From NCBI GenBank assembly GCA_017413085.1, contig JAFPVC010000029.1:1-64000 (forward strand): 64,000 bases of DNA, given 5' to 3'. The notes below the pieces were generated by a model. It searched no databases, was not told where the DNA came from, and saw only the letters and a list, made by a program, of their open reading frames with translations. The translations under genes were made by a program, and so were the position numbers. The DNA is from Prevotella sp. (GTDB lineage: Bacteria > Bacteroidota > Bacteroidia > Bacteroidales > Bacteroidaceae). This document shows, in pieces, positions 1-8,159 of the stretch (positions are counted from its first letter, which is position 1; each line of letters opens with the position of its first letter).

Positions 1-54
1 ATCATGCTTGAACGGGCATCTGAAGCACCTCCTGACGATACGGAAAACGAATGA
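1..54 (+). CDS. C-terminal end of an unidentified protein (partial)
   Basis: The first frame reads through 17 codons to a TGA at 52-54. The acidic, Pro/Asp/Glu-rich tail is a plausible protein C-terminus and it is followed about 25 bp later by a terminator-like hairpin. The rest of the gene lies outside the window, so the product cannot be named. The open stretch is so short that it could also be chance. Confidence 0.35.
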   Translation: MMLERASEAPPDDTENE

Positions 55-78
55 GGGGGCTTGTCATAAAACATAAAT

Positions 79-112
79 ATGCCCAACCACTGGTAATAAA
101 GAGGTTGGGCAT
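79..112 (+). terminator. Intrinsic terminator-like hairpin
   Basis: A perfect 10-bp inverted repeat, ATGCCCAACC and GGTTGGGCAT, encloses a 14-nt loop just after the partial gene at the window start. There is no long T-run on either side, so it may be a weak terminator or an mRNA 3'-end stabiliser. Confidence 0.5.
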
Positions 113-174
113 GGGGAGGTCATGTTTAGCGGACAGTAATATAATTATTTTTAATTTCTTTCTTTAAAAAATCC

Positions 175-290
175 GTGTTATCAGTGTCATCTGTGGTCAT
201 CTAAGAATCTGTTGTCCCGGATTACCGAATTACCCGAATGGTGTATAAATCCGTCCAATCAGTTTTATCCGTGTTCAGAAAAACAGAAAT
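175..290. repeat. Degenerate intergenic repeat of ATCTGTG/CCGTGTT type
   Basis: The gap before the first complete gene contains several short related words (CCGTGTTATCAGTG, TCATCTGTGGTCATC, ATCCGTCC, TTATCCGTGTTCAG). The same ATCTGTG vocabulary recurs in the hairpin at 62719-62781. It resembles the dispersed non-coding repeats common in Bacteroidales genomes. No reading frame of interest is present in it. Confidence 0.35.
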
Positions 291-344
291 CAGTCGTTAA
301 AGTGAATTAAATTGATTATCCTGATTGATTTCCAACGGAATTTC

Positions 345-375
345 TTGCGTATGTCAGGTCTATTTTGTAGTTTTG
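345..375 (+). promoter_or_regulatory. Promoter of the secreted protein gene at 469
   Basis: A TAGTTTTG -7 box lies at 368-375 and a TTG -33 element at 345-347, a 20-bp spacing typical of the Bacteroidetes sigma-ABfr promoter. The implied 5' leader of about 90 nt contains a direct repeat of AAATTCTATGA at roughly 413-435. Confidence 0.6.
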
Positions 376-468
376 CGCTCAAATGTTATAGCCGTAAAAT
401 TTACAGCCATAAAATTCTATGAAGAAATTCTATGACAGAGTACGCAAAATGATTGAGAACGGACAAAT

Positions 469-1446
469 ATGAAAAAGACTACTCTTATCATCATTTTCTC
501 CTTGCTCATAATGTCAATATGGGCACAGCGAGAAGACTTTTTCTGCACCATCAGTATTACCCAGAATGCAAGTGGAAGACTTGGCACGATGGATAAAGCT
601 GATGAAGATGCCTACAGGCAGGCTAAGCAGATGCTCAGAAATCCCAATTCCACTAAGAAACAACTTCGGAGGTCGGGAAAGGCTCTGAGAGGCATTTATA
701 AGAAGAAGAATGCTGAAATGAAACTCATCATGAAGGAGGTGGCAGAGAAAACCGGCATCACTTTCTCTTTGGAGGATGCAGGAGGCACATGGCTGGGAGG
801 TGAGGAATATAGTTTCAAGGTGGCGATAGAGGCTCCTTCACAGGATGCCTACGACAAAGCCTTGCAAGCCATCAGCTATGTTGCAGAAGCTACAAGCCAG
901 GATGCCTTCATCGAGAACCTTGGAGTGGTGGATGAGTCTGAGATTACTGATGAGGGACTGCTGAATGGCGACTACACGCCTTTTGTGTATATTCCTTTCA
1001 CAAAGCGCTTGTCACAACAAGAACTGGCGGTGGTGCAAGACGTGTTTAACATGGAAAGCAGTGATGACATCCCTCTCGACGCCACCATCACTAAGGATGA
1101 GATATGTTTTTCTCTCCCTACATGGAAATTGGGAGAGAATCCTACAATCAAAGACTATCAGGAACTGTATAATCAGTGGTCAAACAAGATAAAAGAAACG
1201 TTCAGCGATGGAAAAGAAGGAAACCTTAAAGGATTGGTTGGAGAGACGTATGGACGAAGATATGAAAAGTCTCGGTTTCACCAGGCAGACAACGCCTACT
1301 CAGAAGAGCCAACAAGAGACTACACAAATCAAAGGAACCATTACGTTTCCGAAAGGAAAATCAGCAAAGAAGGCAAGGGCTTGCTTCCAGCATCAGAAGG
1401 GCAAGCAATAAAGTCCTATGTGACAAAGCTCCTTCTTCGGAAATAG
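469..1446 (+). CDS. Secreted protein of unknown function
   Basis: A 325-residue protein with a clear Sec signal peptide: Lys-Lys followed by about 13 hydrophobic residues, ending near residue 19-20 (MSIWAQ). The mature part is mixed alpha/beta with many Lys, Glu and Gln and no motif I recognise; a WLGGEEYSFKV stretch near residue 108 and a Cys near residue 26 are the only landmarks. The start follows a good promoter at 345-375. The last 75 residues read less like a folded protein than the overlapping +2 frame from 1208, so a frameshift or a small overlapping gene is possible. Monocistronic, with no informative neighbours. Function unknown. Confidence 0.7.
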   Translation: MKKTTLIIIFSLLIMSIWAQREDFFCTISITQNASGRLGTMDKADEDAYRQAKQMLRNPNSTKKQLRRSGKALRGIYKKKNAEMKLIMKEVAEKTGITFSLEDAGGTWLGGEEYSFKVAIEAPSQDAYDKALQAISYVAEATSQDAFIENLGVVDESEITDEGLLNGDYTPFVYIPFTKRLSQQELAVVQDVFNMESSDDIPLDATITKDEICFSLPTWKLGENPTIKDYQELYNQWSNKIKETFSDGKEGNLKGLVGETYGRRYEKSRFHQADNAYSEEPTRDYTNQRNHYVSERKISKEGKGLLPASEGQAIKSYVTKLLLRK

Positions 1447-1530
1447 ACAAATCCTTCTTGTTTTTTAGGGGAGCAAAATTGTATTTAACTGCCGTTTCCT
1501 TGCGATAGAAATCACCAACAGCGATTATCT

Positions 1531-1635
1531 GTGTCGTCTTATATTTTTTGAAGACAACTTAGGACAACGAGGACAACTTTTTCTCACGCATCATTTCCGT
1601 CATACAGAAGTTGTCATTGTTGTCTGTGTTGTCTT
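1531..1635. repeat. Triple GACAAC / triple GTTGTC inverted array
   Basis: Three GACAAC words start at 1553, 1563 and 1572, and three GTTGTC words start at 1610, 1619 and 1628. The two groups are inverted copies of each other over about 28 bp with 9-10 bp phasing. In addition, a 14-bp segment (TGTCGTCTTATATT at 1533, TGTTGTCTTATATT at 1627) is directly repeated. The array lies 70-150 bp upstream of the helix-turn-helix gene at 1772. It is either an operator array or a dispersed miniature repeat. Confidence 0.6.
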
Positions 1636-1675
1636 ATATTCATCTATCAAATAAACTCTCAAAAAATGAATTTTT

Positions 1676-1706
1676 TTTGCAGATAACGGATTTTTAATTA
1701 CCTTTG
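1676..1706 (+). promoter_or_regulatory. Promoter of the gene at 1772
   Basis: TTTG at 1676-1679 and TACCTTTG at 1699-1706 are separated by 19 bp, an almost ideal Bacteroidetes promoter. The leader would be about 60 nt. Confidence 0.75.
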
Positions 1707-1771
1707 CATATGAGTTTTATAACTCAATGGTTTAGAATGTTTGTTACGACAAACCAATTAAAACAACGACT

Positions 1772-2287
1772 ATGGAGAAAGTAAAGGTTTCACAGGATGT
1801 ACTGTATCAGTATCTTACCGAACACAATGTAAACATTACAGGTATGGCACGGGAAATCAAGGTGTCAGCCACAGCATTGGTAGCCTGTTTTCTCAGAAGA
1901 GATAATAGGCATGGGAATCCGCGTTGTCTTATGGGTAAGACATTATTGTTGATGAATGAACACCTGACAGACTTCTCTCAGAAGATACGCCAAAGCCTTA
2001 TATCCTTTGGCAGTGAGCAAACTTTCACAAACAAGCATGGTAATACTTATGACCCTGCGGCGTTGGAATCAATACGTCAACTGTCAGAATTTTTTAATCT
2101 TACCGCATTTTTAATGCGTGTATTGGGATGGAATAGAAGTAAAAAAAACGTTACATTTTCATCACCGACATCCAAATTCTATGGGCATATTTCCGAAGAT
2201 GACGTGAACCGCATAAATGCGGAGCTACTTGCCGTGGCAAATGTACTTAGCAGTTATGAGGTGGTTCCTGACGCTGTTGTAGTTTAG
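1772..2287 (+). CDS. Small helix-turn-helix-like protein, mobile-element associated type
   Basis: A 171-residue soluble protein. Residues 8-45 look like a short helix-turn-helix (helix, GMAREIKVSATAL, helix with basic RRDNRHG). The C-terminal half, with SEFFNLTAFLMRVLGW followed by SKKNVTF and a YGHISEDDVNRINAELLAVANVLSSYE-like segment, resembles small proteins I associate with mobile elements of Bacteroidales (possibly the DUF5053 group); I cannot confirm the family name. Its own promoter lies at 1676-1706, with the GACAAC inverted array further upstream, which would suit autoregulation. Base composition is more AT-rich than the core genes from 6.6 kb on, consistent with acquired DNA. Confidence 0.65.
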   Translation: MEKVKVSQDVLYQYLTEHNVNITGMAREIKVSATALVACFLRRDNRHGNPRCLMGKTLLLMNEHLTDFSQKIRQSLISFGSEQTFTNKHGNTYDPAALESIRQLSEFFNLTAFLMRVLGWNRSKKNVTFSSPTSKFYGHISEDDVNRINAELLAVANVLSSYEVVPDAVVV

Positions 2288-2327
2288 AATACTTGTTATG
2301 AAAAACTGTATAATATTATGAAAAACT

Positions 2328-2960
2328 ATGCCAGCTAACAATATTTATAACGATATATATATAGTCCTTATAGTATTAATGATCTATTTTGTTATAAAAT
2401 TGATTTGTACTATAAGAACAAGGAAATCACGTGTCTTTATTAGTAATGCTCCTAAAAATATATTTAAAAAGATTATATACGAAATTAAAGGAATTAAAGA
2501 TAGGAGAGAGTGGCGTGAGGTGGCATTTGCTAAGAAATACTGTTGTGTATATAAAATAAAGGATACTTATAAATTGTGTCATTATATACACGTAAAAGAA
2601 AATGGATGGTTGATTCAGTCCGAAGATGTTCGTACGGTTAGTGTAAATGAAAGTAACACTACATTGGGCAACGCTGTTGTAGAGACATTAATGCAAACAA
2701 AAGTAGAAAAGGTTAATCTTAAAAAGTATTTCTCAGAAGAAAAGAAATGGCTTTATAGAAATTTTAAGTTGAGATCATACAAAGCCTTACATAGGAGTGA
2801 AATATGTACTGTAAGATTATATAATGATGAGTTGACAATATATCCAACAAAGGTGGTTGGAGAAGGAAAGTACACCGAACATGATGAAGAAAGAAAGTTG
2901 TCATTGTCTTATTCTCACATAATGCCAGAAGACATAGGACGCATAGTGTCGTCTTTATGA
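2328..2960 (+). CDS. Orphan single-pass membrane protein
   Basis: A 210-residue protein with a hydrophobic helix at about residues 9-27 followed by a basic stretch, so the roughly 180-residue remainder should be cytoplasmic. The soluble part is rich in Lys, Tyr and Val beta-like segments and carries no motif I recognise. DNA is strikingly AT-rich (close to one third G+C by eye) compared with the neighbours, indicating recent acquisition. The upstream 40 bp hold a direct repeat of ATGAAAAACT, one copy of which is an out-of-frame ATG at 2318. It could be co-transcribed with the gene ending at 2287. An immunity or toxin-neutralising role would fit the size and context but is speculation. Confidence 0.6.
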   Translation: MPANNIYNDIYIVLIVLMIYFVIKLICTIRTRKSRVFISNAPKNIFKKIIYEIKGIKDRREWREVAFAKKYCCVYKIKDTYKLCHYIHVKENGWLIQSEDVRTVSVNESNTTLGNAVVETLMQTKVEKVNLKKYFSEEKKWLYRNFKLRSYKALHRSEICTVRLYNDELTIYPTKVVGEGKYTEHDEERKLSLSYSHIMPEDIGRIVSSL

Positions 2961-3268
2961 ATCGCCTTGTCTTGATTAGCACATTTTTCATGCTAAACCG
3001 ATCAAAACGTATAATATACTTATATGTCCGGAAATTGATTGACGTAAAAACAAAACATACATATCACACATGGATGTGAGTCTGTGACTGAAGTAAAAAA
3101 ACATTTGTAACAAAAAGCGGGCTTTTGCTTACATTTTGAATTTTCATACCCTCGTTTCCTTGCGATATTTGAAAATGTTTTCCATCTGTTTTGCTACAGC
3201 CGAAAATAGCGTTTTTTGCAAGCGGCTGATGATTAGTACTTTAATTTTTTGGGCTATTCCCGTTCCCT

Positions 3269-3378
3269 GTAAAAGCAGCCCGATTACGTTGTAAAAGCAG
3301 CCAAATTACACTGTAATCGGGGCCTGATTACGAGGTAAAAGTGGCCTAATTGCACTGTAAAAGTGGCCTGATTGCGTT
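3269..3378. repeat. 22-bp palindromic repeat array A (5 units)
   Basis: Five consecutive 22-bp units start at 3269, 3291, 3313, 3335 and 3357. Each has the form GTAA-N4-RGCC-N2-ATTRC-N3, where the ends GTAAT and ATTAC are inverted copies. There are no unique spacers between units. Similar arrays are at 24280-24367 and 57124-57211. Array A is followed after about 33 bp by a hairpin beginning AAAAGTGCCG, as in array C. Confidence 0.8.
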
Positions 3379-3411
3379 TGGGAAGTGTTTTTTGCTTGAA
3401 GGAACGCACAA

Positions 3412-3458
3412 AAAAGTGCCGTCAGAAACTCTATTTTGAGTTTTCCGACGGCACTTTT
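3412..3458 (-). terminator. Hairpin between the accessory stretch and the DUF2795 gene
   Basis: Arms AAAAGTGCCGTCAGAAACTC and GAGTTTTCCGACGGCACTTT pair with one bulge and one mismatch around a 6-nt loop. Poly-A before and poly-T after make it a bidirectional terminator candidate. For the minus strand it would end the transcript of the gene at 3529-3750. Confidence 0.65.
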
Positions 3459-3528
3459 CGTCTTGACAATTTGTCAAGGAAAACAGCATGAAACATATCA
3501 GAATGTCAAAACATGTTATTCCTGATAC

Positions 3529-3750
3529 TTAGTATTCCTCTTCATCGAAGAGAAAGTCTTCCTTGGTTGGATAGTCGGGCCAGATGTCCTCTATCGAGTC
3601 ATACACTTCACCCTCGTCTTCCAGTTCCTCGAGGTTTTCAATCACTTCAAGAGATATGCCGCTTCGTGTGGCGTAGTCAAGGAGTTCTTCTTTTGTTGCA
3701 GGCCATGGTGCATCTTCAAGTTTTGATGCTAATTCAAGTGTCCAGTACAT
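3529..3750 (-). CDS. DUF2795 family small acidic protein
   Basis: A 73-residue, very acidic protein starting MYWTLELASKLEDAPWPATKE. Its pattern (a short helical domain with PWPATKEEL and LLDYATRSG, then an acidic tail with IEDIWPDYPTKEDFLF) matches the DUF2795 proteins that are highly conserved across Bacteroidetes; their role is unknown. A promoter with -7 box TACCTTTG (minus strand, 3838-3831) lies about 80 bp upstream. It is monocistronic and ends near a bidirectional hairpin at 3412-3458. Confidence 0.85.
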   Translation of the reverse strand: MYWTLELASKLEDAPWPATKEELLDYATRSGISLEVIENLEELEDEGEVYDSIEDIWPDYPTKEDFLFDEEEY

Positions 3751-3830
3751 AGTTTAATTAATAATTTAGTGAATTAATAATTAACAGTGATATCGTTAAG
3801 GCTGTGTGTTGCCTGTTTTTAATTTGACTG

Positions 3831-3861
3831 CAAAGGTAATATTTTTTTTTTTATCTGCAAG
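3831..3861 (-). promoter_or_regulatory. Promoter of the DUF2795 gene
   Basis: On the minus strand TACCTTTG occupies 3838-3831 and a CTTG -33 element 3861-3858, with 19 bp between. Confidence 0.6.
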
Positions 3862-3908
3862 AGTTTTGTTATTTTTTTTTCTTTTATCTCTTATTTTATT
3901 ACGGTTTC

Positions 3909-4394
3909 TTATGGTTGCAGTATGTTGTAATGCTCTGGATAGCGGTTTTTGTCGAAAATAGCAATGCCTATGTCCACCATGTCGAATGTTATGCAACGGC
4001 TTGAGGTGACAGAATGCCAAGTGCTTGAATTGACAGCGTTTATGCCGTTGATGATGAGCATGTCGGTATCGTGGAAATGCTTGGGCGGGTCTTTGCTTAT
4101 TATGGTTTGGCCGTCGGCTTTGAGAATTGCCGCTGTCTCAACGTCTGAAAAAGAGCCGACAACGGTCAGTCGCTTGCCCTTTGCTGCATTGCATAGCCTG
4201 AACAGGAGTTTTGCCTTGCGCATGGAAGAGCATGAAGCGCTGGGATAATCATGCTCCAGTTCATCGTAGGCATAATAAGGCAGTCGCTCGCGGATTACGT
4301 CGTGCAGGAAGGCATAGTCGGTTTTTGACTCAATGCCGAATCCGAAATTCTGCCACCATCTTCGTGGTGAATACCTATATAGTCTCTGCTGCAT
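3909..4394 (-). CDS. Shortened class I methyltransferase-like protein
   Basis: A 161-residue protein. The N-terminus (RRWWQNFGFGIES, then VIRERLPYYAYDELE) and the C-terminus (FDMVDIGIAIFDKNRYPEHYNIL) match the ends of a group of Bacteroidetes O-methyltransferase-like proteins of about 230 residues. The expected Gly-rich SAM-binding loop is not visible: the equivalent segment reads RLTVVGSFSDVETAAIL. The protein is also about 70 residues short, so it may have lost methyl transfer activity. Its start overlaps the end of the 7TM-HD gene by 20 bp, so the two are translated from one mRNA. Family assignment is by pattern memory and only moderately sure. Confidence 0.6.
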   Translation of the reverse strand: MQQRLYRYSPRRWWQNFGFGIESKTDYAFLHDVIRERLPYYAYDELEHDYPSASCSSMRKAKLLFRLCNAAKGKRLTVVGSFSDVETAAILKADGQTIISKDPPKHFHDTDMLIINGINAVNSSTWHSVTSSRCITFDMVDIGIAIFDKNRYPEHYNILQP

Positions 4395-6471
4395 CCTGTT
4401 TCTGCTCTTTTGTTGCCAGTTCCGGATATTGTATTCTTGGATGATAGATGGCTCCGAGCCTTTCGATTAGAATACGCTTGGCGGTGGCTATGTCGCGGAA
4501 TGTGATGGGACACTCATTGAAGAAACCTTCTGCCACTTGTGAGTCAACAATCTTGTTGACCAAGGCAGCGATGGACTCTTCGTCGTATTTGCTGAGCGAG
4601 CGTGACGCAGCCTCGACGGCATCGGCCATCATAAGTATGGCCTGCTCCTTGGAGAAAGGATTGGGGCCTGGATAGCGGAATGGAGTGTCGTCTATCTCTT
4701 CGTTGGGATGCTCGTTCTTGTATGTGTTGTAGAAGAATTTTGTCAGTCCCTTGCCGTGGTGCGTAAGTATAAAGTTGCGCAGCACGTCGGGCACTCCATT
4801 CTCTTTTGCTTTTTCCACTCCGTCGGTGACGTGTGAGATAATCACCTTTGCGCTCACCTGAGGAGTAAGGCGTGTGTGGGGATTAATGCCTGCCTGGTTT
4901 TCAGTGAAGAATGTGGGGCGGCGCAGCTTGCCGATGTCGTGATACAGTGCGCCTGTACGCACCATAAGACTTTTCGCCCCAATCTCGGAGGCTATGGCAG
5001 CAGCGATGTTGCCCACCATGATGGAATGCTGGAAAGTGCCGGGAGCCCTTTCAGACAGTTCGCGCAGTATGCCGCGGTTGGTGTCAGACAGTTCGATGAG
5101 CGTCACGGGCGAAATAAAACCGAATGCCCTCTCTACGAAAAGCATGAAGGGGTAGGCAAGCAGGAGAAGAATGCCGTTAAGCACGAAGCACATGTAGGAA
5201 TGTTTAAGCAACTCAAATGTTACGTCCTTGTTGTTCAGGAATTTTGTTACGGTGTATGCCACAAGGCAGGTGACGGCTACGTATCCTGCCGTGAGGAACA
5301 TGCTTGAGCGCTTGGATATGGCGCGCAGTCCGCAGATTGCTATTACGCCTGCCGACATCTGTATGAAGATGTATTCAAACTTGTCGCTAACCGGTGCCGC
5401 GCATATAAGCACCGTGACCACGTGGGTCATGAAGGCCGTGCGTGAGTCGAGGAAAACGCGGATGAACATGGGCACGAGGCATATAGGCAGTATATATATG
5501 TTGCGAGGGTCGAAACGCATGATTATGGAATTGACAACGGGAAACACCGTTACAAGAAAGAACACCATGTTGAGCGAACGCTGTTTAGGCAGATAGTCGC
5601 GGCGGAACAGCTGCAGGTAAAGCATAAGCATAAGCATGAGCATGGCCACGTATGTCCACTGAATGCCGTTGGTACGCAGCAGGTCATACCATGTGTTGTT
5701 AGACTGTGTGTCGAGGAAGGCGTTGTAGCTGTCAATCATGCGTGCCTTCTCCTCGGTTATGATGTCGCCACGGTTTATTATTTCCTGTCCAGGCTTGATG
5801 ACGCCAGAGTTGGTTGGTATCATTGCTATGATGTCGTGCTTCGCCTGCTCGCTCCTCTGTGCATCGTAGATTACGTTAGGCACGAGAAACTCGTTGATGT
5901 TGATTTTCTGCAGTTTCTCTTTTTCCGCCTCTATTCGCTTGTCATTGAACAGCAACTCGTAGGCCTGTTTCGTTGACAGACAGTCGCGTACAGGCTTGCG
6001 GCTGGCTATCTTGTCGTCGACAATGATTATGGATGCCAGACTGTCCTCGGAAGTCAACTTTGTGTAGTCGCTGAGAGATATTATGCCCTGCTTGTATATG
6101 TCGGCAAGAATATTGGCAACCGACTGCAGGCAGTATGCCGACAAGTCGCCGTCGCTGTGCTGGCTGATGAAAGCGGCAGTCTGCTTCTCGCCTGTCGACT
6201 TGTCAAGGCTATAGTATGGCAGATATTCGTTTTGCAGAGCCTCCTGCTGTTCCTGCTCTACAATCCGTGGGTCTTTCTGAATCAGTATTTCACCCGGCGA
6301 TATAAGCTGGGCGTTAGTCCATGGGTTGCCAGTCTCGTAGGTGAGTTTAGGCTTCTCGGTGTTAGGCATTGCAATAACAATCAGCGTTACCGAAACCACC
6401 ATGATAGATAATATTTTAAGTATAGACTTCGCACCAAATTGATTATTGGTGTTGACATTCTCCATTGCCAT
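4375..6471 (-). CDS. 7TM-HD family membrane phosphodiesterase (PgpH type)
   Basis: A 698-residue inner-membrane protein. One N-terminal transmembrane helix (about residues 18-36) precedes a 240-residue extracytoplasmic domain (7TMR-HDED type). A cluster of hydrophobic helices follows at about residues 275-460, then a cytoplasmic HD domain with ALYHDIGK near residue 512, THHGKG near residue 565 and a DAVEAASRS segment. Family members such as Listeria PgpH hydrolyse cyclic di-AMP, so a c-di-AMP phosphodiesterase role is likely by homology. The ATG at 6471 is followed by another in frame at 6465; either could be used. Promoter-like TATTTTTG lies at 6510-6503. The downstream shortened methyltransferase gene overlaps its 3' end. 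Confidence 0.85.
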   Translation of the reverse strand: MAMENVNTNNQFGAKSILKILSIMVVSVTLIVIAMPNTEKPKLTYETGNPWTNAQLISPGEILIQKDPRIVEQEQQEALQNEYLPYYSLDKSTGEKQTAAFISQHSDGDLSAYCLQSVANILADIYKQGIISLSDYTKLTSEDSLASIIIVDDKIASRKPVRDCLSTKQAYELLFNDKRIEAEKEKLQKININEFLVPNVIYDAQRSEQAKHDIIAMIPTNSGVIKPGQEIINRGDIITEEKARMIDSYNAFLDTQSNNTWYDLLRTNGIQWTYVAMLMLMLMLYLQLFRRDYLPKQRSLNMVFFLVTVFPVVNSIIMRFDPRNIYILPICLVPMFIRVFLDSRTAFMTHVVTVLICAAPVSDKFEYIFIQMSAGVIAICGLRAISKRSSMFLTAGYVAVTCLVAYTVTKFLNNKDVTFELLKHSYMCFVLNGILLLLAYPFMLFVERAFGFISPVTLIELSDTNRGILRELSERAPGTFQHSIMVGNIAAAIASEIGAKSLMVRTGALYHDIGKLRRPTFFTENQAGINPHTRLTPQVSAKVIISHVTDGVEKAKENGVPDVLRNFILTHHGKGLTKFFYNTYKNEHPNEEIDDTPFRYPGPNPFSKEQAILMMADAVEAASRSLSKYDEESIAALVNKIVDSQVAEGFFNECPITFRDIATAKRILIERLGAIYHPRIQYPELATKEQKQDAAETI

Positions 6472-6502
6472 GATGAAAAGGTTTTAAAATGGTTTGTGAA
6501 TG

Positions 6503-6510
6503 CAAAAATA
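6503..6510 (-). promoter_or_regulatory. -7 box of the 7TM-HD gene
   Basis: TATTTTTG on the minus strand about 30 nt before the start codon. The -33 element is not obvious. It lies between divergent genes, with the gltX promoter about 40 bp away in the opposite direction. Confidence 0.45.
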
Positions 6511-6549
6511 CAAAAAAAAAATGAGTTACAGACAGATATAAGACTAAAA

Positions 6550-6581
6550 TTTGCCTGTTTCGATATTTTTTAGTAACTTTG
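6550..6581 (+). promoter_or_regulatory. Promoter of the gltX run
   Basis: TTTG at 6550-6553 and TAACTTTG at 6574-6581 with 20 bp between. The leader to the gltX start is about 55 nt. It probably drives the five-gene run to 13795. Confidence 0.7.
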
Positions 6582-6641
6582 CATCGTTTTTACGGATATT
6601 TGGGTATCCGTGGTCAGAATTAGAATATACTGAAGAAATCA

Positions 6642-8159
6642 ATGGAAAGCAAGAAAGTAAGGGTGCGTTTCGCCCCCAGTCCAACCGGTGCACTGCATAT
6701 TGGCGGTGTGCGCACAGCATTGTTTAACTATCTTTTTGCCCGTCAGCATGGCGGTGACTTGATATTTCGCATAGAGGATACCGACTCAAACCGTTTCGTG
6801 CCAGGTGCGGAGGAATACATAATAGAGTCATTCCGCTGGCTCGGAATTAAATTTGACGAGGGAGTGAGCTTCGGCGGCGATAAAGGTCCTTACCGCCAGA
6901 GCGAGCGCAGGGAGATATACAAGCAGTATGTGAAACAGCTGATTGATGCAGGCAAGGCATATATAGCCTTTGATACGCCGGAGGAACTTGAGGCAAAGAG
7001 AAATGAGACTCCTAATTTCCAGTATGATGCACGCACCCGTGGGGAAATGCGTAATTCACTATCTCTGTCGAAGACAGAAGTGGATGAACTGCTGGCCGAT
7101 GGCAAGCAGTATGTGGTGCGCTTTAAGATTGACGCAGGCGAGGAGGTCGTGGTGAACGACCTGATACGCGGTGAAGTAAGGATAAAGACAGACATACTTG
7201 ACGACAAGGTGCTGTATAAGAGTGCAGACGAACTGCCAACATACCACCTTGCCAATATAGTAGACGACCATTTGATGGAGGTCAGTCATGTAATACGCGG
7301 CGAGGAGTGGTTGCCGAGTGCACCACTGCATGTGCTGCTGTATCGTGCATTCGGCTGGGAGGACACTATGCCGCAGTTTGCCCATCTGCCACTGCTGCTG
7401 AAGCCGGAAGGCAAGGGAAAACTCTCGAAGCGCGACGGCGACAGGCTTGGATTCCCCGTTTTCCCGCTAGAGTGGCATGACCCGAAAACCGGCGAGGTGA
7501 GTGCGGGCTTCAGAGAGAGTGGATATTTCCCGGAGGCAGTAGTGAACTTCCTTGCACTGCTTGGATGGAATCCTGGAACAGAGCAGGAGATGTTCTCGCT
7601 TGATGAACTTGTGAAATCATTCGATATATCACGCTGTTCAAAGGCAGGAGCAAAGTTTGATTATAAGAAATGTATATGGTTCAACCATGAATACATCTTG
7701 CGCAAGACACCTGCCGAGATAGCAGCGGTGTTTGCCCCTATCGTTGCAAACAATGGAGCAGAGGTTTCTTTTGAGCAAGTGACCAAGGTGGTTGAGATGA
7801 TGAAGGACAGGGTGAATTTCGTAAGCGAACTGTGGCCCTTGTGTTCGTTCTTCTTCTTTGCTCCGCAAACGTATGATGAAAAAACGGTGAAGAAACGCTG
7901 GAAAGAAAATTCAGCACAGGTTATGACAGAACTGGCCGCAGTGCTTGAAGGAATATCCGATTTCTCTATTGAAGGTCAGGAACCTGTAGTAATGAAGTGG
8001 ATAGAAGACAAAGGATATAAACTCGGCGATGTGATGAACGCGTTCCGCCTGTGTCTCGTAGGCGAGGGCAAAGGTCCGGGCATGTTCGACATATCATCAT
8101 ACCTTGGAAAGGAAGAGACGGTAAAGCGTATAAATAAGGCTGTAGCAACGTTGGGATAA
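6642..8159 (+). CDS. gltX: Glutamate--tRNA ligase
   Basis: A 505-residue class I aminoacyl-tRNA synthetase that charges tRNA-Glu with glutamate. The HIGH-type motif reads [13 protein letters not shown] at residues 11-23 and the KMSKS-type motif KLSKRDGD lies near residue 260. An IEDTD segment follows the HIGH motif as in all GluRS, and the ATP-site RGEEWLPS is near residue 220. Length is normal for the family. First gene of a plus-strand run: its TAA stop overlaps the next ATG by one base. A short paralogue, gluQ, is at 24401-25336. Confidence 0.97.
   Translation: MESKKVRVRFAPSPTGALHIGGVRTALFNYLFARQHGGDLIFRIEDTDSNRFVPGAEEYIIESFRWLGIKFDEGVSFGGDKGPYRQSERREIYKQYVKQLIDAGKAYIAFDTPEELEAKRNETPNFQYDARTRGEMRNSLSLSKTEVDELLADGKQYVVRFKIDAGEEVVVNDLIRGEVRIKTDILDDKVLYKSADELPTYHLANIVDDHLMEVSHVIRGEEWLPSAPLHVLLYRAFGWEDTMPQFAHLPLLLKPEGKGKLSKRDGDRLGFPVFPLEWHDPKTGEVSAGFRESGYFPEAVVNFLALLGWNPGTEQEMFSLDELVKSFDISRCSKAGAKFDYKKCIWFNHEYILRKTPAEIAAVFAPIVANNGAEVSFEQVTKVVEMMKDRVNFVSELWPLCSFFFFAPQTYDEKTVKKRWKENSAQVMTELAAVLEGISDFSIEGQEPVVMKWIEDKGYKLGDVMNAFRLCLVGEGKGPGMFDISSYLGKEETVKRINKAVATLG

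Noticed and set aside
3269-3378. Possible CRISPR array
   Set aside because: Units are contiguous 22-bp repeats with no unique spacers, units diverge, and no cas genes are present; the same holds for 24280-24367 and 57124-57211.
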